From assembly GCA_963792175.1 (NCBI GenBank), contig CAWBVG010000039.1:248001-312000 (forward strand): a stretch of 64,000 nt of DNA, read 5' to 3'. Below, piece by piece: positions 47,404 through 58,172 of this stretch. This stretch comes from CAWBVG01 sp963792175 (lineage in GTDB: Bacteria; Acidobacteriota; Vicinamibacteria; Vicinamibacterales; CAVVIG01). A program made the translations under genes and the position numbers. The notes below the pieces were generated by a model. The model was not told where the DNA came from, did no database searches, and saw only the letters and a list, made by a program, of their open reading frames with translations. Numbering within the stretch: position 1 is the stretch's first letter; each line of letters starts with the position of its first letter.

Positions 47404-47841
47404 TCAGGCCCTCAGCCAGTCGCCCTGCCAGTTCTTCACGCGCAGCTTGATCTCTTTGCCGGTGGTCAGCTTGCCATCGAGAATCTCGCGCACCAGTCCG
47501 GGCAACTCCGCATCGCTCGCGAACCGCAGGGCGACCAGCTGGCGATGCGTGAGGTCCTGGATGCGCGTCTGAAGCTCCGGCGGCAGAATCTGCCGCAGGC
47601 GGAGGCGCATTTCGAGGCGAATGACCCGATCCTGCACCGTCACGGCCTGCGATCGCGACAGGAAGGCCAGCGTGAACAAGGCGGCAGCGACCACCACCAC
47701 GAACAGGGCCCCTTCGGACGGGTTCCGCCACGCTCGCCGGACTTCGTTCAGCACATTGAGCAGCAGCACGGGCAGGACGAAGAAATGGAATGCCGGAAGC
47801 CACCGGAGATGGTTCTTGTAGGTTTGCACGCGTTCGGCCAT
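47404..47841 (-). CDS. DUF6526-family membrane protein
   Basis: The 145-residue protein has the family start VQTYKNHLRWLPAFHFFVLP, two membrane helices (FHFFVLPVLLLNVL and ALFVVVVAAALFTLAFL), then a cytosolic part with VQDRVIRLEMRLRLRQILPP and the end EIKLRVKNWQGDWLRA. The family is of unknown function and widespread in Acidobacteria and Bacteroidetes. It converges with sixA and shares its strand with the response regulator upstream. Confidence 0.88.
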   Translation of the reverse strand: MAERVQTYKNHLRWLPAFHFFVLPVLLLNVLNEVRRAWRNPSEGALFVVVVAAALFTLAFLSRSQAVTVQDRVIRLEMRLRLRQILPPELQTRIQDLTHRQLVALRFASDAELPGLVREILDGKLTTGKEIKLRVKNWQGDWLRA

Positions 47842-47921
47842 CGGAGTCCTCCTCGCCGGCGCCTCGCAAGACGCACGGAGTCAGACGCCCTTTATAGCCG
47901 AAACGGTTCGCCAACCGGCAA

Positions 47922-48620
<699 letters not shown>

Positions 48621-48671
48621 GGACTGGGGAGGGAGGGTACCGACCGGGGGTATCGGGCACGTGTCTAAGAT

Positions 48672-48687
48672 GTTAATTGTGGGTTAA
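48672..48687. promoter_or_regulatory. GTTAA direct repeat, 11-base spacing
   Basis: GTTAA at 48672-48676 and at 48683-48687 lie 11 bases apart, the usual spacing for OmpR/PhoB-type half-sites, in the gap between the regulator and a divergent secreted-protein gene. Confidence 0.4.
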
Positions 48688-48755
48688 CGGCCACTTTGAT
48701 ATTCTGCGTTCGGCTCATCCGCGAGACACTACGTCTCGTTGGCGAAAGGAGTACC

Positions 48756-49223
48756 GTGCGTCAGTCGGCTTCCAGGGCTTCCTGGCTTCTAACTGGTGTG
48801 TGCGCCACGGTGATGACGCTCGCCGCGGGTGGGCGTCCAGCTGAAGCACAGTTCACCCCGTTCAGTCACGACACCCGGAACATCCTGGAAGGCAATTGGC
48901 AATCGTGCCGCGAGCGCGACGGGCAGTACTCCGAGCGCGTGTACGACCATGCGGTCAGCGGCGTCAGCAAGTTCGAAGTCCACCTGGGTCCGCGGCGCGA
49001 GTTCGCGATCTTCGCCGGGGTCCAGGACGCGCACCGCGAACATGATTCTCCAGACAACCTCCTCAAGCCGTTCCGCGTCGTCCTCGACGCTGGGCGCGCC
49101 AAGCAGCGGTGGGACATCCCGTCGCTGAACCTCAAGTTCACCGTCACATTGGCGGGCGGCTCGCGCACCGACTGCGAGAGCTGGTACATCCTCCTCGAGC
49201 CGCTCGAAAAAACCTCGCACTGA
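48756..49223 (+). CDS. Small secreted protein of unknown function
   Basis: The GTG start at 48756 follows AAAGGAG at a good distance. A signal peptide (LLTGVCATVMTLAAGGRPAEAQ) leads into a short domain with two Cys (NWQSCRERDGQYS and GSRTDCESWYILLEPL) that may form a disulfide. The mature protein is about 130 residues. I do not recognise a family. It is divergent from the response regulator and may be one of its targets. Confidence 0.7.
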   Translation: MRQSASRASWLLTGVCATVMTLAAGGRPAEAQFTPFSHDTRNILEGNWQSCRERDGQYSERVYDHAVSGVSKFEVHLGPRREFAIFAGVQDAHREHDSPDNLLKPFRVVLDAGRAKQRWDIPSLNLKFTVTLAGGSRTDCESWYILLEPLEKTSH

Positions 49224-49341
49224 GTTGCAACATCGGTACATCGAATTCGCGACGATGTGATCCCGTCGCCGCGTCGCTGTTACATGTGCCCGCTATCCTG
49301 CTACCGATGAGAGGGCACGCATTTCCGGTCTGACGATTGGC

Positions 49342-50062
49342 GTGATCGTCTGCGCGCACAACGAGGCGCGACTGCTTCCTGCCTGTTTGCATTCCCTTCT
49401 GGCCCAGACGCGGCCAGCCGACGACATCCTGGTCATCAACAATGCGAGCACCGATGAGACGGGCGCCGTGGCGCGTGCCGTGCCGGGCGTCCGCGTGGTG
49501 GACGAACCCGCGAAAGGTCTTGTGGTGGCGCGCGAAACGGCGCGTCACTCCGCGCGGACAGACATCGTCGCGTATGTCGACGCTGACTGCCGCGCGCCCA
49601 TTTTCTGGCTGGAGCGCGTCGAGCGGCGGTTTCAGCGCCGCCGACGCGCCGGTCGCGGTGACGGGGCCGTACCGATTCTACGACTGGGACTGGCGTGGTC
49701 GCGCGCTGCTGCGGATGTACGACCACGTTGTCGCGCCGCCGACACACGCCGCGGTCCACTACGGGCTGGGCATCGGTGCCATCCTGTACGGCGGCAATTT
49801 CGCGGTCCGCCGCGAGGCGCTGGATCGGATTGGCGGATTCGACCGCCGCATCGAGTTTCACGGCGAGGACACGAACCTCGGGCGGCGGCTGACGCCGGTC
49901 GGCCGCGTGGCGCTCAGCCGCGGTTGCTGGGTCTGGACGTCGGCGCGCCGCTATCACGCGATGGGCAAGGCTGCGGTGTTCAATCTGTACGTCCGTAACT
50001 TCTGGTCCGAAATCCTCCGGCACCGGCCGGCGGATACGGATCACCTCGACGTGAGAGCCTGA
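49342..50062 (+). CDS. Family-2 glycosyltransferase (frameshift near 49,640)
   Basis: The GT-A fold is clear: VIVCAHNEARLLPACLHSL, ILVINNASTDETGAVAR and VDADCRAPIFWLERVERRF (DxD-type metal site). After a frame change near 49,640 follow GNFAVRREALDRIGGFDRR and the catalytic region EFHGEDTNLGRRL. The enzyme transfers a sugar from a nucleotide sugar to a lipid or glycan acceptor. The N-terminus lacks the few residues normally found before the first strand; GTG 49342 is the best start in frame. A PHP-domain gene follows at once. Confidence 0.85.
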
Positions 50063-50063
50063 C

Positions 50064-50894
50064 GTGCCGGGATACGAGCCGTTTCTGCTCTGCGATTTTC
50101 ACGTCCACACCCGCTGGAGCGATGGACGGCTGTCACTGCGCGAGGTGGTCGATCTCTACGGCAAGACCAGGCGCTTCGACGTCATCGCGATCACCGATCA
50201 CATTCTGATGGAGCGCGACATGTTCGCCCGCGCCGGCCGGATGATGTCGCTCGGACGGCGCGAGTTCTCGGTGACGGCGGAACGGTTCGACGCGTATCTC
50301 AACGACATCGAGGCGGAAGCGCGCCGGGCGCGCCGCCTCTACGATCTGCTCGTCCTCCCCGGCGCCGAGATCACCCAGAATCACATTCGCAGCAAGAAGA
50401 ATTCGCACATCGTCGCGCTGAACATCCGCGAGTTCATCAGCGCCGACCAGCCCGCCGAGGAAATCCTCCGCGACATCCGGCGGCAGGACGCGCTGAGCAT
50501 CGCGTGTCACCCGCATCACCGCACGACGCGCCGCATCGAGATCAGCACCTGCTATCTGTGGGATCACCGCAAGCGGCTGGCGGAGCTGGTCGACGTGTGG
50601 GAGGCCGCCAACCGCGACGACCTCTTCTCGGTGACCAGCCTCAAGCACTATCCCTACGTGGCGAGCAGCGACTTCCACAAGCCCAAACACCTCTACTCGT
50701 GGAAGACGCTGCTTCGCTGCGAGAAGACCTGGGACGCGATCGCGCGGACACTGCGCGCCAACGTCGACGTCGCGCTGACGCTCTATCGCAACGGTTCCTG
50801 GGCTGCGTTAACAGTAATCGAGCACAAGGCGCAGGTTTCCTTTGTGTCCTCGTTCCTACCAGAGCACTTTCACCCCAACTGCACCTGCCGCTGA
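50064..50894 (+). CDS. PHP-domain phosphoesterase
   Basis: The PHP fold has its metal ligands in CDFHVHTRWSDGRLS, IAITDHILME, LPGAEITQNH, ACHPHHRTT and SDFHKPKHLYSW. Such proteins hydrolyse phosphate esters with a trinuclear metal site; relatives act on histidinol phosphate or on nucleotides. It starts with GTG right after the glycosyltransferase. The last 20 residues run antisense to the TonB receptor gene, so the true end is probably near 50,815, with a lost or added base near the first TAA there. Confidence 0.85.
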   Translation: MPGYEPFLLCDFHVHTRWSDGRLSLREVVDLYGKTRRFDVIAITDHILMERDMFARAGRMMSLGRREFSVTAERFDAYLNDIEAEARRARRLYDLLVLPGAEITQNHIRSKKNSHIVALNIREFISADQPAEEILRDIRRQDALSIACHPHHRTTRRIEISTCYLWDHRKRLAELVDVWEAANRDDLFSVTSLKHYPYVASSDFHKPKHLYSWKTLLRCEKTWDAIARTLRANVDVALTLYRNGSWAALTVIEHKAQVSFVSSFLPEHFHPNCTCR

Positions 50895-53800
50895 TCGAAC
50901 GTGCTGGTGATGGTGCCGAACGTCGAATTGCTGCGGTTGGCCGCGGGCGGGGTGAAGTTCACGCGATTGAAGAGATTGAACGCCTCGAGCCGCAGCTGCA
51001 GCCGCGCCTGTCCGCCGAGCGCGACGTTCTTGCTGGCGGCGAGATCGAACTGCCAGAAGTTCGGTCCGCGCACGTTGTTGCGCGGCGCGTTGCCGAACGG
51101 CTGACTCTGATCGGTCGGCAGGACGACGCACGCCGGGTTGAACCACTGCGTGATCGACTGCTGACCCGACGGCGCGTACGGGTCGCAGGTGATGTTCGGG
51201 CGATAGTTGTTCGCGCCCGAGAAGTCGTTCGTGATCGCGGACACCTGGAACTGTGCGGCCGGCGAATAGGTGAACGTCACCATCTCGCCAGGCGTGATCG
51301 TGTTGATGCCGCCCAGTTGCCAGCCGCCGACGACGACGTCGAGCGCCTTCGGGATGCCGTTGCCCCAGCGTTTGCCGTGGCCGAAGGGCAGCGCCACCAC
51401 GAAGCTCGTCGTGCTGTTGTACGGCTGATGGTAGGAGCCGAGGCCGAAGTCGGCGTCCAGATTCCTGAGGTCCTGCGGCGCCGGGAAGTTGCCATTCTGA
51501 TTCTCGAGCGCGCCAGCCGAATTGTCTTCCGCCTTCGACAGCGTCAGCGAACTGAGGAGCGTGACCTCGGTCCCCATCCGCCATTCGTACTTGGCCTGGA
51601 ACGCCTTGTACCGCGACTTGCCGCCGTTGAAGACGTAGGTGATGTCGCCGAAGGTCGAAATCGGCCGCCGCGACGCGAGCGGGATGTTGGTCGTCGGACT
51701 GTTGGGCACCGCCTGGTTGTAGTTCGCGACCAGCAGCAGGTCGTCCGCCTTGTTGCCGACGTAGGCGACGTCCACCAGCATGCTCGGACCGAACTCGCGC
51801 TGATACGACAGGTACCAGCTCTGGACCGGGCTCGAGTGGTAATCCCTCGGGATGTAGCTGATGAGCGCGGTCAGCGGGTTGAACTTCGACGAGTCGGTCA
51901 GACCTGCCGGATAGCCTTGCTCCGTCGGCCGGAACGACGCCACCGTCGCATCCCCCTGGACCACCGCCGCTCTCACGACCTGAGGACCGTTGATCCCGAG
52001 CAGGTTGGCCGATCCGATGCGGTTGACGTGGACGTAACTGGTACCCCAGCCGCCGCGGACGACGTTCCTGGGCGCCACGGTGTAGGCAAACCCGAGCCGC
52101 GGGCCGAAGTTGTTCCGGTCGGGATCGACCAGTGCCCGATCGGCGATCGATCCGTCCTTCGCGGTCAGCATCACCTTGTTGACCGGATCGAAATTCGTCA
52201 GCGCGTTGTTGGCTTCCCACATCGGCGACGCGTACTCGTAGCGCAGGCCGGCGTTCAGCGTCAGCTTGTCGTTGACGCGGATGTCGTCCTGCACGTACAT
52301 GAAGTGGAGGTTCTGGCGCATGTTGGCGATGTAGAAGGTGCTGAGCGCGTACTGCGATCGCAGGCCGAGCATGAAGTCCGCCAGGTTGTACAGGTTGTTG
52401 TTCGCGAGCGTGCTCACCGGCTTGGTGAAATTGCCGGTGTAGCTATCGAGGCCGTACAGGGGGTTCACGTCCTGCACCTCGACGTTGACCCGCTGGAACT
52501 CGTAGCCCGCCTTGAGCGACTGCTTGCCCATCAGCCACGAGTAATTGATCTTCGGGTTGTAGACCGTCGGGTACTGCCACTGCGGATTGGTGGCCTGTCG
52601 GCCGAACGCCGGCGTAGCCGTTGATCGCCTGCGACGGCAATCCACCCGAGATGCGTGCGTCGGTCGGGAGCCCGGTGATGCCGAACGTGTCCGCCTCGCC
52701 GAGGGCCGGCGGATTCTTGCCGCCCTGCGTGTTCGACCAGCCGAACCGGACCTCGAGCAGCGATCGGTCGCTCGCGACGTAGGTCGCGCCGAGCACGAGC
52801 TGCTTGTTGCGCGTGTAGATGTTGCCATTGCCGCCGCCGCCGGAGGGCAGCGGAATCGGCGCCTGATCGTTGGTGTTGAGGCTGCGCCATCCGTAACGGC
52901 CGAACATCGACAGCTCCGGACTCACCTGCAGATCGATCTTGCCGCCGGCCTTGTCGGTGTCGTTGGTCAACTCCTGGAGGATCGAGTAGTTGTTGGCGGC
53001 GCCGGCCACGTTCGGCGCCGGCAGGCCGCCGAGCACCTTGCGGGCGAACGCCGTCATCGGAATCGCGGTGCCGGCCGGGATAGACCACGCCGGTGCGCGG
53101 GTCGCGAATGTCGACGCTGAGAATGCCGGCGTTCTGCGTCGCGGTCGGGCAGGGTCGAGAACACCGTCGTCTTCCGCGTTTGCCGGAACCCCTCGAAATC
53201 GCCAAAGAAGAACGCCTTGTTCCTGACGATCGGTCCGCCCAGCACGCCGCCGTACTGGTTGCGCCGGAGCGGCGGCTTCTGGCCGTCCGGCGGCGTGAAG
53301 AACGTCGTCGCGTTCAGCTTGGTGTCGCGGAAAAACTCCCACGCGTCGCCATGGAACTGGTTCGCGCCGCTGCGGTAGGCGACGTTCACCGTCGCGCCGG
53401 CCGCGCGCCCGTATTCGGCGCTCTGATTGTTGGTGACGACGCGGAACTCGCTGACGGCGTCCGGCGCCGGCTGCATCACCTGGTTCGAGAAGCCCTGATT
53501 GCTGGTGCCGTAGGCGTTGTTGTCGACGCCGTCGATCAGGAAGTTGTTGAACGTGCTGCGCAGGCCGTTGACGTTGAACGCGCCCTCGCGCGGCGTGCCG
53601 TTGGTGCTCTTGTTCAGCGCCGACTGGCGGACGCCGGTCGAGAGCAGCGCCAGGGCGGAGTACTCGCGGCCGTTCAGCGCGAGCTCGCGCATCTGGTCGC
53701 CGGTGATCACCTGGCTGCGCTGGCTCGAGTCGGTCTCGATCAGCGGCGACGAGCCGGTGACGACGACCTTCTCGGACAGTTGGCCGACCGCCAGCTGCAT

Positions 53801-54124
53801 GTCGACGCGCAGCCGGGCGCCGACCTGCACCTGGACGTTGTCGGTGAGCGCGATCGAGAAGCCGGATTTTTCGGCCGTCACGAGGTAGATACCGCCTTTG
53901 ACCGTGACGAACTCGTAGGTGCCGTCGCCGGTGGTAGTCCGGGTCAACGAAACGCCGGTCGCCGTGTTGGTCAACGTGACCTTGGCGTCGGGCACGACGG
54001 CGCCGGACTGGTCGCGGACGGTGCCGACGACGGATGCGGTCTCGAATTGCGCGCGCGCCGACGAGGCGCACGCGAAAAGAAGGATCAGGCAGAACAGCGC
54101 GGCGCCCCGGACTCGTGAAATCAC
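50856..54124 (-). CDS. TonB-dependent receptor, Oar/CarboxypepD_reg type (four frameshifts)
   Basis: A signal peptide (AALFCLILLFACASSARAQ) precedes a carboxypeptidase-regulatory-like fold (VVGTVRDQSGAVVPDAKVTL), the plug (LIDGVDNNAYGTSNQGF, VVTNNQSAEYGRAAGATVN) and a long barrel. The last strand is GVKVLW, typical of the family. Frame changes lie near 53,145, 53,080, 52,610 and 50,885. Oar-like receptors of Acidobacteria are large (about 1,000-1,100 residues) and probably take up complex glycans or export signals. No TonB or ExbB gene is near. It converges with the PHP gene. Confidence 0.85.
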
Positions 54125-54221
54125 ATGGCCTCCATTGAAGGTGCGTCGAATCGTAGCGCGATAACGTTACGCGTGGACCAACGGAAAGTAAACCCGCGAT
54201 GACACGCGAGGCTACGAACGC

Positions 54222-54262
54222 ACCGGCGACATGCGGCGTCCGGGCGGCCGCATGTCGCCGGT
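54222..54262. terminator. 16-bp perfect hairpin downstream of TonB receptor 2
   Basis: ACCGGCGACATGCGGC (54222-54237) and its exact complement (54247-54262) frame a nine-base loop just past the end of the second receptor gene. The stem is strong but no U-tract follows, so it may be a terminator or an mRNA-stabilising structure. Confidence 0.6.
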
Positions 54263-54294
54263 ACGGTTGAACAATCCGAGCATCCGGACGTTCG

Positions 54295-56721
54295 CTACCG
54301 TGGACTGAAGCCGACCGTCAGCGACACCGAAACGCTTCGCCCCGACATCAGGGTCAGGATGTCGCCCGCCGCGGCGGCGTTCGACTTCGCCGAGGCCGCG
54401 CTCACCGCGGTGATGGCGTGGCTGTCGGTCAGGTTGTTCACCGCCAACCGGACCCTCGACTGGGACAGTTTCGACGATCCGCGCACGGTGTAGTTGAAGA
54501 AGAGATTGGTGATGTTGAACGGATCGATCGGAATCGCCTGGTGGATGGTCGTGTTGTCGTTGTACATCAGGCCGACGCGCTTGCTGAACAGCCCGACGTT
54601 CCAGTTCCCCAGATTGTAGGTGAGGCCGATCGTCTCGGTGTCGCTCGGGGCGTTCTGCACCCAGAGGTTCGAATCGGTGTATTTCGCCGTGCCCTTGGTG
54701 GCGTTCAGGTAGACGGCCACGCCGCCGCCGACGAGAATCGTGCTCTCGGCCTCAATCCCCTGGGTGATCGATTCGCCGTTGAGGAAATACAGCGTGTCGC
54801 CGGTGACCGCGTCGAAGGTCGACGAGTAGTCGCTCTGGAAGTTGATCCGGTAGAAATCGAGATCGAGCGTGGCGCGGCGCGACTTCCAGACCGATCCGAT
54901 CTGCACGGTGTCCGCGAGGATCGGCCTCGGCAGCGTTCCGACCTGCGCGTTCTTGACGTCGAAGACGCTCGTCGGCGGAATGTTCTGACCTCTGCCGGCC
55001 TGGGCGTACATCGACCAGTACGGCTGCAGGAGGACGTGCGCGTCGATCGATGGCAGCCACGAATGGTACTCGGCCACGTGATTCACGGACGCCGCCCCGT
55101 TGAGGTTGCCGACCGTCTTGCCGTTGTCCGCAAACTGGGTGAAGTTCTGCCGGTAGTACGCGTACTTCATTCCCGCCGTGACGGTCAGGTTCGGCAGCGC
55201 CCGCCATCCGTACTCCGCATACGGCTGCAGGGTCGTCGTGCCGAACATCTCGTGGAAGTTGGGGAGCGGCGCGTCGATCCAGGTGCGCGGATCGGATGGC
55301 GTCTGATAGCGATCGGTCGACGCGTACTCGGACCACAAGCCGGTCCGGAAGACGCCGCGATTCGACACGTACGTCACCGGCAGGTTGTTGCCGTATTTGC
55401 GGTAGCTGTTCAACTTGTCCGTGGCGCTCGTCGTCGTGATCGTCGTGACGCCGTTGTAGTTCTGCTTGTTGTAGTAGCGCATCGTGTAGGCCTTGTTGTC
55501 GATCGACCAGCCTTTGCCGACGAGCGTTCTGATGCCGACGTATTCGAAGTCGGTCGGGATCGAGTAGAAGTTGAACTTGTAGTACAGCGGAGACGACGGG
55601 TCGTCGGTCATCAGGAAGTCGTCGCCGAACTGCGCGATCTGTGCGCGCGTCGATCCCTTCTGATTCGGCGTGTTGCTCGACAGGTGCATGATCGAGCTGA
55701 ACGCGGTCAGCGAGGTGTTGTCAGTCGCCTGATACTGATATTTGGCCGAGAACGCGTCGCGCTTCTGGAAGTTGAAGGTCTGATAGCCGTCCGACCGCAT
55801 CTCGTGCACGTCCGCGATCAGGCGCGACCGGCCGTCGCGGCCGAACCGGCCGGTGTTGAAGTCGACGTCCACCAGCCGCGTGTTGAACGAACCGTACGAC
55901 ACGGTCCCGTTCAGCAATCGCTCCGCATTCAACGATCGCGACAGCAAGCTGACCGACCCGCCGAAAGTCGAGGGGCCGATCGACGCGGCCGATCCCGGGC
56001 TGCGGTCGAACACGGTCGATCCGATCGTCTGCGCCGGAAAGAACACCCACGAGTGGTGCGTCGGATCGTTGGTGTCGTTGAAGGGGATCCCGTCGTAGGT
56101 CATGCTGTAGTAGCCGTCCTTGAAGCCGCGGAAGAACGTCTTCGTGTCCCCCAGGCCCGGACCGTTCGCGCTCACACTGAAGGTGCCGGGCGCCATCTGC
56201 AGCACCTGGCTGTAGTCGGAGACCGGCGACGTGTAGTTCCGGATGTACTCGTTGCTGATCAGCGACTGCGCCGAGCGCGCCGTCAGCGACGCTTGCGAGG
56301 GGGCCGCCACCGCCGCGGCCGGAAGCGCCGCCGACACGGTCACGGATTCCGTGATGTTGGCGACGTTCAGCCGAATGGCGAGCTCCTCCGTGTTCCCGCC
56401 CGTCAGCTGAACGCCAGTCCGGCGCACGGTGTCGAAGCCAGGGACGAACACTTCGATCGCGTACGAGCCGGGATTGAGATTGGCGATCGAAAAATGACCC
56501 GCGCCATCGGTCGTGGTGGTGCGCGTCTCGCCGCTGGTCTCGTTTCGGGCCAGCACCGGCGCACCCACAACCGCCTTGCCGTCCGGATCGAGCACGGCGC
56601 CGGCGACGGTGCCAGTCACTGACCGGGTCTGCGCGAACAGGGCAGCGGGCGTCGTCAGGGACGCGGCGATGACGAGCAGCAGAACAGCACACAGTCGAAG
56701 GACGCGGCGGGCACGTGGCAT
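54295..56721 (-). CDS. TonB-dependent receptor with CarboxypepD_reg domain (second)
   Basis: A complete 808-residue receptor from ATG 56721: signal peptide (LCAVLLLVIAASLTTPAA), regulatory-like domain (VTGTVAGAVLDPDGKAVVGA), plug (DTKTFFRGFKDGYYSMTYDG, IPFNDTNDPTHHSWVFFPAQ) and 22-strand barrel ending SVSLTVGFSP. Unlike the Oar-type receptor beside it, the barrel resembles siderophore or cobalamin receptors (GGSVSLLSRSLNAERL is the plug end). It follows a GDPD gene by about 100 bases on the same strand, so it may import the products or substrates of that phosphodiesterase. The frame is intact. Confidence 0.9.
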   Translation of the reverse strand: MPRARRVLRLCAVLLLVIAASLTTPAALFAQTRSVTGTVAGAVLDPDGKAVVGAPVLARNETSGETRTTTTDGAGHFSIANLNPGSYAIEVFVPGFDTVRRTGVQLTGGNTEELAIRLNVANITESVTVSAALPAAAVAAPSQASLTARSAQSLISNEYIRNYTSPVSDYSQVLQMAPGTFSVSANGPGLGDTKTFFRGFKDGYYSMTYDGIPFNDTNDPTHHSWVFFPAQTIGSTVFDRSPGSAASIGPSTFGGSVSLLSRSLNAERLLNGTVSYGSFNTRLVDVDFNTGRFGRDGRSRLIADVHEMRSDGYQTFNFQKRDAFSAKYQYQATDNTSLTAFSSIMHLSSNTPNQKGSTRAQIAQFGDDFLMTDDPSSPLYYKFNFYSIPTDFEYVGIRTLVGKGWSIDNKAYTMRYYNKQNYNGVTTITTTSATDKLNSYRKYGNNLPVTYVSNRGVFRTGLWSEYASTDRYQTPSDPRTWIDAPLPNFHEMFGTTTLQPYAEYGWRALPNLTVTAGMKYAYYRQNFTQFADNGKTVGNLNGAASVNHVAEYHSWLPSIDAHVLLQPYWSMYAQAGRGQNIPPTSVFDVKNAQVGTLPRPILADTVQIGSVWKSRRATLDLDFYRINFQSDYSSTFDAVTGDTLYFLNGESITQGIEAESTILVGGGVAVYLNATKGTAKYTDSNLWVQNAPSDTETIGLTYNLGNWNVGLFSKRVGLMYNDNTTIHQAIPIDPFNITNLFFNYTVRGSSKLSQSRVRLAVNNLTDSHAITAVSAASAKSNAAAAGDILTLMSGRSVSVSLTVGFSPR

Positions 56722-56821
56722 GTTGAACCTCGCAAAAGAGGAAATCGGCGGATGCGAGGGTCGACGGTACGAGGCCGCCGTGGAAATCGTGTATCGATTC
56801 TGTGAAATCGATGTAACGAGA

Positions 56822-57755
56822 CTAACGCCTGGGAAACTGATCCGGGTTGTTGGTGAAGAGCGCGTCGATCCCGAGTTCATAAAGAAAGTGTTGCATCTCG
56901 TCGCGCACGGTCGGGAACGCCATCTTGTCGTCGTCTTTCTTGAACGTCCACGACGTCACCGTCATGCCGAGCGCGTGCGAGGCCTTCACCATCTCGGGAT
57001 GACGAGCGATGACGTACCTTCTCCGGCGCCATCCCGTTCGAAAACTTCGACAGCTCCTTGAGCCGCGCGTCGGAGACGTCTTCGTCTCTCGACGTCAGGA
57101 AGACGCGGGGGATGGCCGGCAGATCGGTTGCGACACGGCGAATGGTCGCTTCGTCGAACGACTGGATGATGACCGGCATGGTCTTCATCGAGGCCGGGGT
57201 GTCGAGTCCGAGCTTCTTGACGACCGACACGAAGATCTTCTCCATGTCGACACCGCGCGCGGTGTAGAGCGGCGGCGACTTGAGCTCCGGGTAGATTCCG
57301 CCGTGTCCGCGCACCAGCGCGATCATCTCCTCGAAGGTGAGGATCTTCTCGCCGGCGAACTTCGGGTTGAACCACTTGCCGGCGTCGAGACGCTTGATCT
57401 CGGCGAGCGTGAAATCGTTGGCGAGCCAGTGCTTGCCCGGGCGCCGCGTCGACTCGGTCGCGGCAGTCGCCGCGGACGCGCGATCGGGAAAGACCTCGGC
57501 GACGTTCGTCGTGCGCTCGAGGGTGTCGTCGTGCAGGCAGATGAGGATGTTGTCCTTCGTGACGGCGAGGTCGGGCTCGATGAAATCGGCCTTCTGCTCG
57601 ATTGCCAGCTTGTAGGCGGCGGCGGTGTGCTCTGGTGCATACCCTGACGCGCCGCGGTGGGCGATGAGTTGCTTCGGGGCGTCGGCCGCGCGCGGGGCGA
57701 CTGCGAGCGCGAGGACGGTCAGGGCGATCCAGATGGCAAACGGCAGCATCCGCAT
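56822..57755 (-). CDS. Secreted glycerophosphodiester phosphodiesterase (frameshift near 57,020)
   Basis: A signal peptide (MLPFAIWIALTVLALAVAP) is followed by the GDPD fold: QLIAHRGASGYAPEHT (catalytic His-Arg), FIEPDLAVTKDN (metal ligands), ICLHDDTLERTTNVAE (second catalytic His) and IYPELKSPPLY. The frame breaks near 57,020 and the normal end (MTVTSWTFKKDDDKMAFP, then DALFTNNPDQFP) continues to the stop at 56822. The enzyme cleaves glycerophosphodiesters from phospholipids into glycerol-3-phosphate and an alcohol in the periplasm. The TonB receptor gene follows on the same strand. Confidence 0.9.
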
Positions 57756-57763
57756 GGCGGCGA

Positions 57764-58172
57764 TTATAGCGTTGCGCCGACGCCCTCGCGGGTCACAAGC
57801 GTGTGAACCCGCTGGCGGATATCGTCGCGGATGGCCCGCACGCGCTCGAGCGGCTGACCGGCCGGATCGTCGAGCGGCCAGTCGTCCCGCTGCAGCCCTG
57901 GCACGTACGGGCACTCGTCGCCGCAGCCCATCGTGACGAGCAGAGAAGCCTGCTCGGCCACCGTTGGCGTCAGCCGCTGCGGTGTTGCCGCCGGAGACGT
58001 CGATCCCGGCTTCTCTCATCGCCTCCACGACCACAGGGTTCACGCGGTCGGCGGGCTGCGTGCCCGCCGAGACCGCGCGCGCTTTCGACGGATCGGCGAA
58101 GGCGTTGAAGAACGCCGCCGCCATCTGCGATCGCCCGGCGTTGTGCACGCAGGCGAAGACGACCGTGATCAC
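57764..58172 (-). CDS. arsC: Arsenate reductase, LMW-PTP/thioredoxin type (frameshift near 57,975)
   Basis: The fold is that of low-molecular-weight tyrosine phosphatase: VVFACVHNAGRSQMAAA holds the CX5R P-loop, FADPSKARAVSAGTQPAD follows, and after a frame change near 57,975 comes LLVTMGCGDECPYVPG with the two further Cys of thioredoxin-linked ArsC. These three Cys reduce arsenate to arsenite. The GTG start overlaps the arsM stop, so the two genes are co-translated. In this order arsenate is first reduced, then methylated. Confidence 0.9.

Noticed and set aside
50504..52624. Long plus-strand frame (706 codons)
   Set aside because: It is antisense to TonB receptor 1 and rich in Arg without motifs.
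54418..56622. Long plus-strand frame (734 codons)
   Set aside because: It is antisense to TonB receptor 2, which has clear plug and barrel motifs.
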